The position numbers and the translations under genes are program-made. From positions 1 through 35,644 of the IMG/VR virus record IMGVR_UViG_3300031772_000136: a DNA stretch of 35,644 nt. One strand, 5' to 3'. The first letter of the stretch is position 1. Each line of letters starts with the position of its first letter. Of this stretch, positions 1-6,577 are shown piece by piece. Under the pieces are notes generated by a model. That model had not been told where the DNA came from, ran no database searches, and saw nothing but the letters and a program-made list of their open reading frames with translations. Origin of the DNA: a virus.

Positions 1-93
1 CTGGATGCCCATGCAAAAAAAATAGGACTCACGCCCAGCGCCATCATAAAAGGGGCACTGAGCGTCTATAAAATCAGAGAGGATACCCGGTGA
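1..93 (+). CDS. Ribbon-helix-helix-like protein, 3' part (duplicate of the right-end copy)
   Basis: The frame is open from base 1 and ends at TGA 91-93. It is the C-terminal half of the 57-aa protein encoded whole at the right end of the window. It is present here only because of the 127-base terminal overlap; see the complete copy for annotation. Its TGA shares a base with the ATG of the next gene (TGATG), so the two are translationally coupled. Confidence 0.75.
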   Translation: MDAHAKKIGLTPSAIIKGALSVYKIREDTR

Positions 94-127
94 TGCCAGA
101 CGCCGTAACTACAGAAAAAACACCCAG
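1..127. repeat. Terminal direct repeat, left copy
   Basis: Bases 1-127 are identical to bases 35518-35644. An overlap of exactly 127 bases is what a short-read assembler with k=127 leaves on a circular contig, and it could also reflect true terminal redundancy. The molecule can therefore be read as a circle of about 35,517 bp. The repeat holds the end of the ribbon-helix-helix-like gene and the first codons of the RusA-like gene, so it is ordinary coding sequence and not a special end structure. Confidence 0.95.
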
Positions 128-497
128 CCTGATCTATAGATTGGAGTTGGCACTGCCATCACCGAGCCTCAACAAGTACACCGCAGCCATGAGTCCCTAT
201 ATTCAGGCCAGAGATAAAAAAACGTGGTATTGGATCATCCGAGCGGCCCCCGGTTTTATCGATGTTCCCCGGGCCGAAGGAAAAAGGCATTTGCGCATTG
301 AGCGCTACGGGCGCGGCAAACCTCTGGATATTGATAACCTATTTGGGGGTGCTAAGTGCGTAATCATCGACAATCTCAAAGACATGGGTTTGCTGGTCGA
401 TGATTCTTGTAAATGGCTACACATCGAAGTGGAAAACATGAAACTGCCCAAGGGCAAAATACCGCACACCGTGATTATTCTCAAGGATTTGCCTTGA
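93..497 (+). CDS. rusA: RusA-like Holliday junction resolvase
   Basis: Predicted 134-aa endodeoxyribonuclease of the RusA family, which cuts Holliday junctions and other branched DNA during phage recombination and before packaging. The family signature is visible: acidic pair D79/D81 in a DIDN block, then GGAK, D93 in IIDNLK, and a downstream DD pair at 103-104. These match the metal-binding aspartates of RusA. Length is typical for the family (about 120-140 aa). ATG 93 is chosen over GTG 90 because it overlaps the stop of the preceding gene and lies about 9 bases after GAGAGGA. It sits in the rightward early block, with recombination genes elsewhere in the genome, which suits a role in resolving replication intermediates. 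Confidence 0.85.
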   Translation: MPDAVTTEKTPSLIYRLELALPSPSLNKYTAAMSPYIQARDKKTWYWIIRAAPGFIDVPRAEGKRHLRIERYGRGKPLDIDNLFGGAKCVIIDNLKDMGLLVDDSCKWLHIEVENMKLPKGKIPHTVIILKDLP

Positions 498-602
498 CTA
501 AAATCCTTTGGTGGCTTCCAGGTGATGAAAAGTGGTAGCATTTCCGATATTGTTTATATTGTTACTGTTACTCTTGATGCGATACCTGCCAGAGGGGGGC
601 GA

Positions 603-728
603 ATGACCGAACCAAACGATAAAGGATCAAAAGAATGGATTAAATGGGCATACCAGGAAATCTACATTCGTGGTAAAGACAGCGAGTATGTAAAGAGAAA
701 AATACTGCCGTATATGAAATATATATAA
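603..728 (+). CDS. Small hypothetical protein
   Basis: A 41-aa ORF beginning MTEPNDKG, with a strong purine-rich Shine-Dalgarno (GAGGGGGG) a few bases before ATG 603. An in-frame start at 522 exists but lacks such a site. The protein is charged, rich in Lys and Tyr, with no membrane segment. Its TAA directly abuts the next ATG at 729, so the two are probably co-translated. No family recognised. Confidence 0.55.
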   Translation: MTEPNDKGSKEWIKWAYQEIYIRGKDSEYVKRKILPYMKYI

Positions 729-1841
729 ATGAATCGATTAAATTTATTCATATTGCTTTTAATTATAATATGTTTATCATTCGCCATCTTCGGAGTTTAT
801 ATCCTTTATCAAGCCAAGCCTATTGAAACGTCCGGGGTTGACCAAGTCCAGGAGATGTCTCGCCGAGCAATCGCTACAAGAGATATTGACCATCCTTTTC
901 CAGGCTATGAAACCGATCTTGGCACGTACTACCAGACCAAAATCGAACAGTTCTTAGCAAGCCCCCAAGGGAAAGGGCTACAAGGGAAAGTGAACTTGCT
1001 TATCACTTCACCTCCCTTTCCTCTAAACAACAAAAAAAGCTACGGCAACCTAAGTGGTGATAAATACTTGTCGTGGCTTGAAGATTTGGCGCCAATGCTA
1101 ACAGCCCTGCTAAGCCACGACGGTTCCATCGTTATTGAGATCGGAAATGCATGGAACCCCAACCAACCGACCATGAGTTTATTGCCGATGGAGGCGCTCC
1201 TTGCCTTTAAAAAGGCGGCCAACCTGTATCTTTGCCAAGAATTCATCTGCCAAAACCCCGCGCGGTTGCCCAGCCCAGTTCAATACGTAAATGTTGAAAG
1301 ATGCCGGATGAAGGATAGCTGGACGAGGCTTTGGTGGCTGTCCAAAACGCCAAGGCCCAAGGCGGATAACCGCCGAGCTCTGTTGCCTTACAGCAAGGCC
1401 ATGCTTAAGCTGCTGAAATCCCAAAAATACAACTCAGGCAAGCGTCCGAGCGAACACAAGATCGGAGCCACCTCCTTCCTGAAGGACAACGGGGGAGCCA
1501 TTTCGTCGTCCTGTCTGTCAGAAGAAAACCTGGAAGCTTATCTAGGTTCCCTTTTATCCATATCGAATACGGCATCCTTTGGCGATCCGTATCTCGATTA
1601 CTGCCGTGCTAATGGCGTTCTGGTTCACCCAGCAAGAATGCAAAAAAACCTCGTCGCCTTCTTCGTTTCCTTCCTAACGGAAGAGGTGGACATGGTATTC
1701 GATCCCTTTGGAGGATCGAATACCTCTGGAGCCATTGCGCAGTTTATGAAACGACGATGGCTTGTTACCGAGGCTTCAGATACATACATGGAATCTTCCA
1801 AAGCCCGCTTCTTAAACCAGCGCCTTTTTACGCACAGGTGA
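729..1841 (+). CDS. Beta-class DNA methyltransferase fused to an N-terminal membrane segment
   Basis: A 370-aa SAM-dependent DNA amino-methyltransferase (N4-cytosine or N6-adenine). Catalytic motif IV is TSPPF at residues 93-97, and the SAM-binding motif I (DPFGGSNTSG) lies near the C-terminus at 325-334. The order motif IV then motif I is that of the beta class. Residues 6-28 are a strongly hydrophobic segment, which such cytoplasmic enzymes do not have. The DNA coding the first ~30 residues is much more AT-rich than the rest. I infer that the methylase was spliced into a resident small membrane-protein gene. An internal ATG at 855 (residue 43) would give an ordinary soluble enzyme, but its AGGAG has no spacing. 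The next ORF is a truncated defence-type protein. Substrate sequence cannot be predicted. Confidence 0.8.
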   Translation: MNRLNLFILLLIIICLSFAIFGVYILYQAKPIETSGVDQVQEMSRRAIATRDIDHPFPGYETDLGTYYQTKIEQFLASPQGKGLQGKVNLLITSPPFPLNNKKSYGNLSGDKYLSWLEDLAPMLTALLSHDGSIVIEIGNAWNPNQPTMSLLPMEALLAFKKAANLYLCQEFICQNPARLPSPVQYVNVERCRMKDSWTRLWWLSKTPRPKADNRRALLPYSKAMLKLLKSQKYNSGKRPSEHKIGATSFLKDNGGAISSSCLSEENLEAYLGSLLSISNTASFGDPYLDYCRANGVLVHPARMQKNLVAFFVSFLTEEVDMVFDPFGGSNTSGAIAQFMKRRWLVTEASDTYMESSKARFLNQRLFTHR

Positions 1842-1847
1842 CATGCC

Positions 1848-2303
1848 ATGCCAAATATCGGATTGGCAGCCCTGCCCATCAGCACGGAATATCGCACTGG
1901 TGACTCTGATCCAGTAGAAGACTTCTATCGGCCCTGCCTTTATCAGGCCGTGCATTACCGTCGGGCTGTCGGGTTCTTCCGATCCTCCATCTATAACCTG
2001 ATCGGGACGCCCATCATCGAATTCGCTAGGCGCGGCGGGAAAATCCAAATGGTCTGCTCCCCGGACCTGACCGAGGAGGATGTCCACTCAATCGATGGCA
2101 GCTTCCATAGCGTTCGCAGCTATGTTCAACCGATCGCGGGTACGCTCGGCGTCGTCCTTCCAGTAGACTGGGAATCCGACCCGCGCCCCGGCTGCCGTGT
2201 CCCAAACCTGGAACAGCGGAGCGCCGCCCATCTGGACCTGTTTCTTGATGATGTAACACATGGTGTTCCCTCCAACGTGCATTATTTGGACCAACAATCG
2301 TAA
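1848..2303 (+). pseudogene. N-terminal stump of a PLD-like/helicase defence protein
   Basis: Starts 6 bases after the methyltransferase stop. The first ~82 residues (YRTG...DFY.PCL, RAVGFF.SS, RGGKI..VCSP.LTEEDV) look like the N-terminal phospholipase D-like region of large helicase proteins that often sit beside DNA methyltransferases in restriction or defence loci. Those proteins are usually many hundreds of residues long. Here similarity stops near base 2095, and the rest of the frame is simply the antisense of a good leftward gene (2088-2261). The helicase motor is absent, so I read this as a broken fragment carried in with the methylase. A short expressed protein of 151 aa is possible but probably not functional as a nuclease/helicase. 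Confidence 0.65.
2088..2261 (-). CDS. Small hypothetical protein, end of leftward accessory operon
   Basis: A 57-aa protein beginning MCYIIKKQ, with motif QVWDT and VGFPVYWKDDAERTRDRLN, which reads like a compact conserved phage protein. ATG 2261 follows a strong GGAGGG with good spacing, which decides the start. Its stop lies at the breakpoint with the truncated PLD-like ORF on the other strand. The two overlap antisense over the whole gene, and this strand is the more credible one there. It is the last gene of the leftward group that starts at 3473. Function unknown. Confidence 0.65.
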   Translation of the reverse strand: MCYIIKKQVQMGGAPLFQVWDTAAGARVGFPVYWKDDAERTRDRLNIAANAMEAAID

Positions 2304-2338
2304 CACCTCAATAACCCCGGGAACAAAGAGAGATGGCG

Positions 2339-2533
2339 TCAGAAAAAAGTATGGTGTAGACCCCCAGATAACGATTCCAGTATTTTTTTGGCAGGGCCGC
2401 TCATGCGCATCTCACCGTTGGCCCAGCGGTTGATTGTGCGGCGTGTGACACCAAAATGGTCGGCAAGTGCCCCCACGCTACCAAAGCGTTCAGCAAGTGT
2501 GTGCCAGGGCTGAGGCAATGCGTTATTCCGCAT
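2339..2533 (-). CDS. Small HTH protein (Cro/repressor-like)
   Basis: A 64-aa protein with a helix-turn-helix: LADHFGVTRRTINRWANG at about residues 22-39, the pattern of Cro/CI-type or plasmid repressor DNA-binding domains. ATG 2533 is preceded by GGAAAG at suitable distance and overlaps the end of the upstream gene. A TTG start at 2560 is possible but less likely. Residues LP.PW..L.E..G..G.L near the N-terminus recur in the small leftward protein at 6379-6576, suggesting the two are distant paralogues. It probably regulates this accessory cassette or another phage promoter. Confidence 0.7.
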   Translation of the reverse strand: MRNNALPQPWHTLAERFGSVGALADHFGVTRRTINRWANGEMRMSGPAKKILESLSGGLHHTFF

Positions 2534-2870
2534 CGTCAAAAACTTTCCATGTTGATCCAAACATACATGCTAATCCATTCTGACATTTTTCTATGTTTTC
2601 ACACTCCCTATATAGATTTTCATTGTATGTTTTTCCATTTCTAGTAAAAGGTTCCAATATTGCAAAATAAAAACCTTTATTGCTACGCATAATCTCAACT
2701 GTTTCATTAGCATCTTTAAGATGATATACGACTTTAAGATGATATACGACATTGTTTTCTTTGAAAAATTGAATTGCTAGGGATTCTTCGATAATTATAT
2801 TGGCGTCTCCCATATAATCAGGGGTTAAACGATATGTTTTCCCGGTGGTGGTGAGTTCCGAACGTTTCAT
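2523..2870 (-). CDS. Hypothetical protein with internal 6-residue duplication
   Basis: A 115-aa protein when started at ATG 2870 (MKRSELTT); an ATG at 2882 is also in frame. The start overlaps the end of the preceding gene, as is usual in this leftward operon. The sequence is mixed alpha/beta in appearance and has no recognised domain. A perfect 18-bp tandem duplication doubles the peptide VVYHLK in the middle. The duplication keeps the frame, so it is a recent in-frame event. Function unknown. Confidence 0.65.
   Translation of the reverse strand: MKRSELTTTGKTYRLTPDYMGDANIIIEESLAIQFFKENNVVYHLKVVYHLKDANETVEIMRSNKGFYFAILEPFTRNGKTYNENLYRECENIEKCQNGLACMFGSTWKVFDDAE
2715..2750. repeat. 18-bp perfect tandem duplication
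   Basis: Two adjacent identical 18-base units (2715-2732 and 2733-2750, each beginning TTTAAGATGA) lie inside a leftward gene. They add six codons without disturbing the frame, as expected of replication slippage. Confidence 0.9.
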
Positions 2871-3178
2871 TTCTGCTCCCATTTCTTAGTAAATTCTGGT
2901 TCTGCTTCACATAAGGCATCCCATCCATTCTTTGTTATCTCCATGCAATGATCTGGAGTCCCAACGTCTTGGAAATGTGCATACCCCTTTTTCGTTAATG
3001 AACTGCATACACCCGTGGCCGTTGCTGGATTTTTGAATGGATTTTCAAACCATTGAGGGTCGCCAAGCGGATGCCTTCCGTCGTGATAATCACTTTCGCA
3101 AATGCATTTAAGCATGATTATTTCGTTTGGTGTCACCTTGCGATAAGCGGTCATTGCTGGTGTTAGTTTGATTTTCAT
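2867..3178 (-). CDS. Hypothetical protein, possible winged-helix fold
   Basis: A 103-aa protein from ATG 3178, chosen because AAGGGAGA lies just before it. An upstream ATG at 3241 would overlap the preceding gene far more and lacks such a site. The C-terminal half (GVCSSLTKKGYAHF...ITKNGWDAL) has the rhythm of a MarR-like winged-helix protein, with a recognition-helix-like stretch followed by a beta wing. That is only a pattern impression. It belongs to the leftward accessory operon, whose genes are small and overlapping. Confidence 0.6.
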   Translation of the reverse strand: MKIKLTPAMTAYRKVTPNEIIMLKCICESDYHDGRHPLGDPQWFENPFKNPATATGVCSSLTKKGYAHFQDVGTPDHCMEITKNGWDALCEAEPEFTKKWEQK

Positions 3179-3212
3179 TTCGTCTCCCTTTGGTTGGTCG
3201 GGTTTATGTAGG

Positions 3213-3473
3213 TCATACAAGTGGCACACAATCTTTTTCATTAAAAAGTTCGCCTATGCCAATCGAACCAGTCTTTATGCATAAATCCCGGTAGTAGCGA
3301 TGCATTTGAATAACTTCTGGTGTGTCACATTCAAACGGTCCTTGTTCTGCAGCAATTCGCTGTAAGGTTTCGTTGATTTCTGCCCAAGGGAGGTCGTACC
3401 CATTTTCCTTTAACAGACCAAGTGCTCCAGCTAGTTGGTTATAGTAGTAGTTGCCGCGACTGTCAGAACTCAT
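3213..3473 (-). CDS. Hypothetical protein, first gene of leftward accessory operon
   Basis: An 86-aa protein beginning MSSDSRGN, with a strong GAGGAG site before ATG 3473. It is acidic to neutral, mostly helical in appearance, with no signal or membrane segment and no family I recognise. It is the first gene of the leftward cluster 3473-2088. Its 5' leader shares the 11-mer GGTTGGTCGGG (plus-strand reading) with the leader of the next gene, and a 17-bp palindrome lies about 50 bases upstream. Confidence 0.65.
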   Translation of the reverse strand: MSSDSRGNYYYNQLAGALGLLKENGYDLPWAEINETLQRIAAEQGPFECDTPEVIQMHRYYRDLCIKTGSIGIGELFNEKDCVPLV

Positions 3474-3522
3474 TGTGTGCTCCTCTAGGTTGGTCGGGGT
3501 TCGCTTCCCGATACCTAAATGA

Positions 3523-3539
3523 TGAGACGTAACGTCTCA
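3523..3539. promoter_or_regulatory. 17-bp palindrome, likely operator of leftward accessory operon
   Basis: TGAGACGT and ACGTCTCA flank a single central A, giving perfect 8-base arms. It lies 50 bases upstream of the first leftward gene, where a repressor site would be expected. No strong -10/-35 pair is clear around it, so the operator role is inferred from shape and position. Confidence 0.45.
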
Positions 3540-3550
3540 CATGTCCATAC

Positions 3551-3579
3551 AAAAAAAGGTAAAGAAATCTTTACCTTTT
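3551..3579 (-). terminator. Rho-independent terminator for the DUF1353-like gene
   Basis: A hairpin with GGTAAAG/CTTTACC core arms, extended by flanking A and T runs, is followed on the leftward strand by seven T. It lies just after the leftward gene ending at 3591 and separates it from the leftward operon starting at 3473. The T run on the plus strand is shorter, so it could also work weakly in the other direction. Confidence 0.75.
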
Positions 3580-3590
3580 CGGGATAGCAC

Positions 3591-4025
3591 TCACTCTACT
3601 GTAGGTGGTTGTTTGGGTGCCCAGATTGCCGGCCGTTTGTGGCGGGGATCCGCCGAGGGATCGCCAAACCAGGACACCCCTTTGAGCACAACCCACGCTC
3701 GGAGACTCCACATGCCATCCTCAACGCAGATATCGTGGAGCAATTGATCCGCCATGGGTCGGTAGTAATCGTGATCCAGCAGGCCCTCGCGCATGATTTG
3801 ATAAAGGGCATCGTGTACCAGGCTTCCACGCATAAAGGTAAGAGTATCAATAGTTGGACCGCTGGGGCCATCCCAGGCATAGCCATCCCGTATCAAAAGC
3901 GCTCCATCCGTGTAAAGCTCTATAAATTCAAGCATAATTGGTTTTGCAGGCTTGATAGGCGTCGCTATGCAGTAATCCCGCTGCAATTGATATTTATAAC
4001 CGTCCTGGTAGTTGATGCATTCCAT
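3591..4025 (-). CDS. DUF1353-like phage protein
   Basis: A 144-aa protein with the pattern of the DUF1353 phage family: GYAWDGPSGPTID, then a short stretch and GSLVHDALYQ, then YRPMADQLLHDICVEDG and a C-terminal Trp-rich part. The family is widespread in phages and its function is not settled. The gene stands alone leftward, ending at its own terminator, and is divergent from the holin-like gene and terminase operon. No clear Shine-Dalgarno precedes ATG 4025. In some phages related genes lie near lysis functions, so a link with the neighbouring membrane protein is possible but unproven. Confidence 0.65.
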   Translation of the reverse strand: MECINYQDGYKYQLQRDYCIATPIKPAKPIMLEFIELYTDGALLIRDGYAWDGPSGPTIDTLTFMRGSLVHDALYQIMREGLLDHDYYRPMADQLLHDICVEDGMWSLRAWVVLKGVSWFGDPSADPRHKRPAIWAPKQPPTVE

Positions 4026-4048
4026 AAAAAAAGTATGTTTGTTTTGTG

Positions 4049-4054
4049 TATAAT
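4049..4054 (+). promoter_or_regulatory. Candidate -10 box for the terminase operon
   Basis: A perfect TATAAT lies 17 bases before ATG 4071, in the short divergent gap between the DUF1353-like gene and the membrane protein gene. No good -35 hexamer is visible upstream, so an activator may be needed or the match may be chance. Confidence 0.4.
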
Positions 4055-4070
4055 TGCAAGGGGGTTGAGC

Positions 4071-4364
4071 ATGGCAGAGATTAAAATAAAACTCTGGGTA
4101 TTGCTTGGATGTATTGGCTTATTGATCCCTGTCGTTGGTTATATTGTCAATTTTGCGGTTACACGCATCATTAATTCAATCGATAAATTAGATTTATCAC
4201 TGATAAATATAGGTAATAGGCTTAACAGTTTACAAGTATGGTCGCAAAATAGATTCATTTCCAGGGAAGAGCATAAAGATTCACTGGAATTACTTAAGGA
4301 ATACATCATATTGAAAACAACGAGGCTTGAAAAAGAGATGGACAGAGTCGCGGAAAGGAAATAA
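4071..4364 (+). CDS. Small membrane protein, holin-like
   Basis: A 97-aa protein starting MAEIKIKL with GGGGG shortly before ATG 4071. An in-frame ATG at 4035 would add 12 residues. Residues 8-30 are a single strong membrane segment, followed by about 60 residues of heptad-like charged helix (coiled coil). This architecture fits class III holins or i-spanin-like lysis proteins, and also other phage membrane proteins. It opens the terminase operon; its stop is two bases before the GTG of the small terminase. No endolysin is adjacent, so the lysis assignment is tentative. Confidence 0.6.
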   Translation: MAEIKIKLWVLLGCIGLLIPVVGYIVNFAVTRIINSIDKLDLSLINIGNRLNSLQVWSQNRFISREEHKDSLELLKEYIILKTTRLEKEMDRVAERK

Positions 4365-4366
4365 CT

Positions 4367-4855
4367 GTGGCCAAAAAAGATGATGGGCTAACACCTCTAC
4401 AAATTAAATTTGTTGAACAATATTTAATAGATTTAAAGGCTGGTCCTGCTTATAAGAGAGCTGGTTTTAAGGTTACTAGTGCGGGTTCGGCGGAAGTTGG
4501 CGGATGTCGCATGCTAAGGAATATTAATGTAAAAGCAGCAATAGATAGAGCTATAATAAAAAGGAGCGAAAGAACCGCCATAACTCAGGATAACATCCTG
4601 AAAGATCTCAATGAAATAAAAGAAAGATGCATGCAACGGTCCCCAGTTATGGAGTATGATCCTGAATTGAAAATGATGGTTCAGGCAAAGGATGAAAACG
4701 GGAAAAACATATGGCAATTTGATGCAAATCCAGCCATAAGATCATTAGAATTGCTTGGTAAGCACCTAAAAATGTGGATAGATAAAACAGAATTAACAGG
4801 TAAAGACGACAGCCAAATAATAATCAATATTTTATTACAGAAGCCGAATCAATGA
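4367..4855 (+). CDS. Terminase small subunit
   Basis: A 162-aa protein of the Terminase_2 (XtmA-like) family, which recognises the packaging site on phage DNA and directs the large subunit. The N-terminal pattern LTPLQIKFVEQYLIDL..GPAYKRAGF, followed by a helix that ends in a run of A/I/V and Arg/Lys (VKAAIDRAI), is the typical HTH-like region. The C-terminal half has ITQDN.L.DL.EIKER, the usual oligomerisation helix. GTG 4367 is used as start, preceded by AAGGAAAT. It overlaps the large subunit gene by four bases (ATGA), as expected for a terminase pair. Confidence 0.85.
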   Translation: MAKKDDGLTPLQIKFVEQYLIDLKAGPAYKRAGFKVTSAGSAEVGGCRMLRNINVKAAIDRAIIKRSERTAITQDNILKDLNEIKERCMQRSPVMEYDPELKMMVQAKDENGKNIWQFDANPAIRSLELLGKHLKMWIDKTELTGKDDSQIIINILLQKPNQ

Positions 4856-6132
4856 CAGAGAAACAATTTTTAGTGGAATTGCCCGAAAAGCTAGGGTTTT
4901 TGATTTCGGATAAATCCAGGTATAAAGTATTGCATGGCGGACGCGGTAGCTCCAAAAGCTGGTCCATTGCTCGGGCATTGCTGGTGAAGGGATTGCATTC
5001 AAAATTGCGTATTTTATGCACCCGTGAGGTTCAAAAATCAATCAAAGACTCTGTTCATAGATTGCTGACTGATCAGATAGATACTATGAAATTTTCTGAT
5101 TATTACGAGGTAACACGCGAGGAAATACGCGGGCGGAGAAACGGAACCTGTTTTTTATTTGCTGGTTTATCCGATAATACCGCTGAAACGATAAAATCTT
5201 TTGAGGGTGTGGATATCTGTTGGGTAGAAGAGGCGCAAACCGTGTCGGAGCGGTCGTGGTCTATCCTGATACCTACCATTCGAGGGTCAGGATCGGAAAT
5301 ATGGGTATCGTTTAACCCCAATGAGCATGATGATCCTACCTATCAGAGATTTGTTTTAAAACCCCCTCCAGATGCTATTGTATGCCAGATAAATTGGGAG
5401 GATAACCCCTGGTTTCCCGAGGAATTACGCAAGGAAAAGGACTATTTATACTCCGTGGATCCCGAGCTGGCAGCGCATGTTTGGGGCGGCGGTGTGCGCC
5501 GTGTATCAGATGCCCAAATTCTGCGAGGGCGCTATCGTGTGCAGGATTTTGAGGCTAAACCTGGTCTATGGGATGGCCCCTACCATGGTATCGATTTTGG
5601 ATTTGCACAGGACCCAGGCGTGATGATCCGTTGTTGGATCTGGGAGCAGGATTTATACATCGATTTTGAAGCGTGGGGCCTGGAAATCGAAACGGATCTA
5701 TTACCTAGTCTCTGGGATGGGATCCCTGGTGCCCGTAATTATTTGGCCAGGGCGGATTGCAGTCGGCCCGAAACGATCAGTCAGGTGCGGCGTCTGGGTT
5801 ACAGTCGTGTCATCGCCTGCCAAAAATGGGCCGGGTGTGAAAAAGATGGTATCGAATTTTTGAGGAGTTTTCGACATATTATTGTGCATCCCCGCTGCCC
5901 AGAAACGGCCAGGGAATTCCGATTGTGGAGCTGGAGACGGGACAGACTGTCAGGGGATATACTACCCCTGACAACCGGCAAATATGATAATGCTGCGGCG
6001 GCCCTGCGTTATGCCCTCGAGCCGCTCATTATGGGGCATACAAAAAAAGAGGCTGAAAAACCTCCCACAACAGAGGAGGAATTCCCCGGTATGCACCCAC
6101 CTAGACCCCGTGCTCATGGATGGATGGCATGA
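4852..6132 (+). CDS. Terminase large subunit (PBSX/P22 type)
   Basis: A 426-aa packaging motor. Walker A is HGGRGSSKSW at residues 28-37 and Walker B with catalytic glutamate is ICWVEEA at 122-128. The C-terminal RNase H-like nuclease shows GIDFGF at 246-251 and ADCSRP at 301-306, giving the metal-binding aspartates. Length is normal for the family (about 420-480 aa). The enzyme cuts concatemeric DNA and pumps it into the prohead using ATP. It overlaps both neighbours by four bases. The portal does not follow immediately as is usual: a leftward cassette intervenes. Confidence 0.95.
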   Translation: MTEKQFLVELPEKLGFLISDKSRYKVLHGGRGSSKSWSIARALLVKGLHSKLRILCTREVQKSIKDSVHRLLTDQIDTMKFSDYYEVTREEIRGRRNGTCFLFAGLSDNTAETIKSFEGVDICWVEEAQTVSERSWSILIPTIRGSGSEIWVSFNPNEHDDPTYQRFVLKPPPDAIVCQINWEDNPWFPEELRKEKDYLYSVDPELAAHVWGGGVRRVSDAQILRGRYRVQDFEAKPGLWDGPYHGIDFGFAQDPGVMIRCWIWEQDLYIDFEAWGLEIETDLLPSLWDGIPGARNYLARADCSRPETISQVRRLGYSRVIACQKWAGCEKDGIEFLRSFRHIIVHPRCPETAREFRLWSWRRDRLSGDILPLTTGKYDNAAAALRYALEPLIMGHTKKEAEKPPTTEEEFPGMHPPRPRAHGWMA

Positions 6133-6404
6133 AACGATTGACAACTGATCTGGCTCAAAGTACCGGTATTTTACCTGTGAAAATAGATGAAATGTTGAAA
6201 CTGTTGGATTTATTCGGGATTCTGCGGTATAATGCCATCGATTTTTATGAGCGCGCGAGTCTCATAGAGGAGCTGCGTTGCAAGGGCATGCCCGCCACAG
6301 CGATTGCCGAACGTTTGCAGTTGGACCGCACCTCTATTTTTAGAGATATTAAAAAGCACAAAAAACGCCGTAAAATCGTTATAACGATATCCCATGAACT
6401 TTAA
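6129..6404 (+). CDS. Small HTH protein after terminase
   Basis: A 91-aa protein starting MKRLTTDL at ATG 6129, which overlaps the terminase stop (ATGA). The C-terminal half has a homeodomain-like HTH: RCKGMPATAIAERLQLDRTSIFRDIKKHKKRRK. It resembles the DNA-binding part of resolvases or phage small regulators, with a basic tail. It may regulate late genes or assist packaging-site recognition. Its last 26 bases overlap the 3' end of the convergent leftward gene. Confidence 0.65.
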   Translation: MKRLTTDLAQSTGILPVKIDEMLKLLDLFGILRYNAIDFYERASLIEELRCKGMPATAIAERLQLDRTSIFRDIKKHKKRRKIVITISHEL

Positions 6405-6576
6405 ACAGGTTTAAAATAATCATCCATTGATTAAAATTGAGTAATCCCGTGCCACGGCAAACCCGTTTAGCGGTTGTCAGCGGGATAGGTGCCATAGCCT
6501 CGTAGAGATGACCAGCACCGCCGAGTTTTTCAGAGAGAGACAGCCAGGGATCAGGTAAATTGGTAGGGCGGCCCAT
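6379..6576 (-). CDS. Small HTH-like protein, last gene of leftward cassette
   Basis: A 65-aa protein from ATG 6576 (MGRPTNLP). It starts two bases after the stop of the preceding leftward gene, with AAGGA upstream, so it is coupled. The N-terminal LPDPW.SL.EKLGGAGHL matches the spacing of LPQPW.TL.ERFGSVGAL in the HTH protein at 2339-2533, suggesting common ancestry, though the recognition helix here is divergent. Convergent with the small HTH gene after terminase, overlapping it by 26 bases. Confidence 0.55.
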   Translation of the reverse strand: MGRPTNLPDPWLSLSEKLGGAGHLYEAMAPIPLTTAKRVCRGTGLLNFNQWMIILNLFKVHGISL

Positions 6577-6577
6577 T

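Noticed and set aside
1040-2087. Leftward ORFs opposite the methyltransferase
   Set aside because: No ribosome sites and the rightward frame carries clear catalytic motifs.
3609-4070. Long 5' extension of the holin-like ORF
   Set aside because: It is antisense to the DUF1353-like gene; the -10 box and GGGGG site favour ATG 4071.
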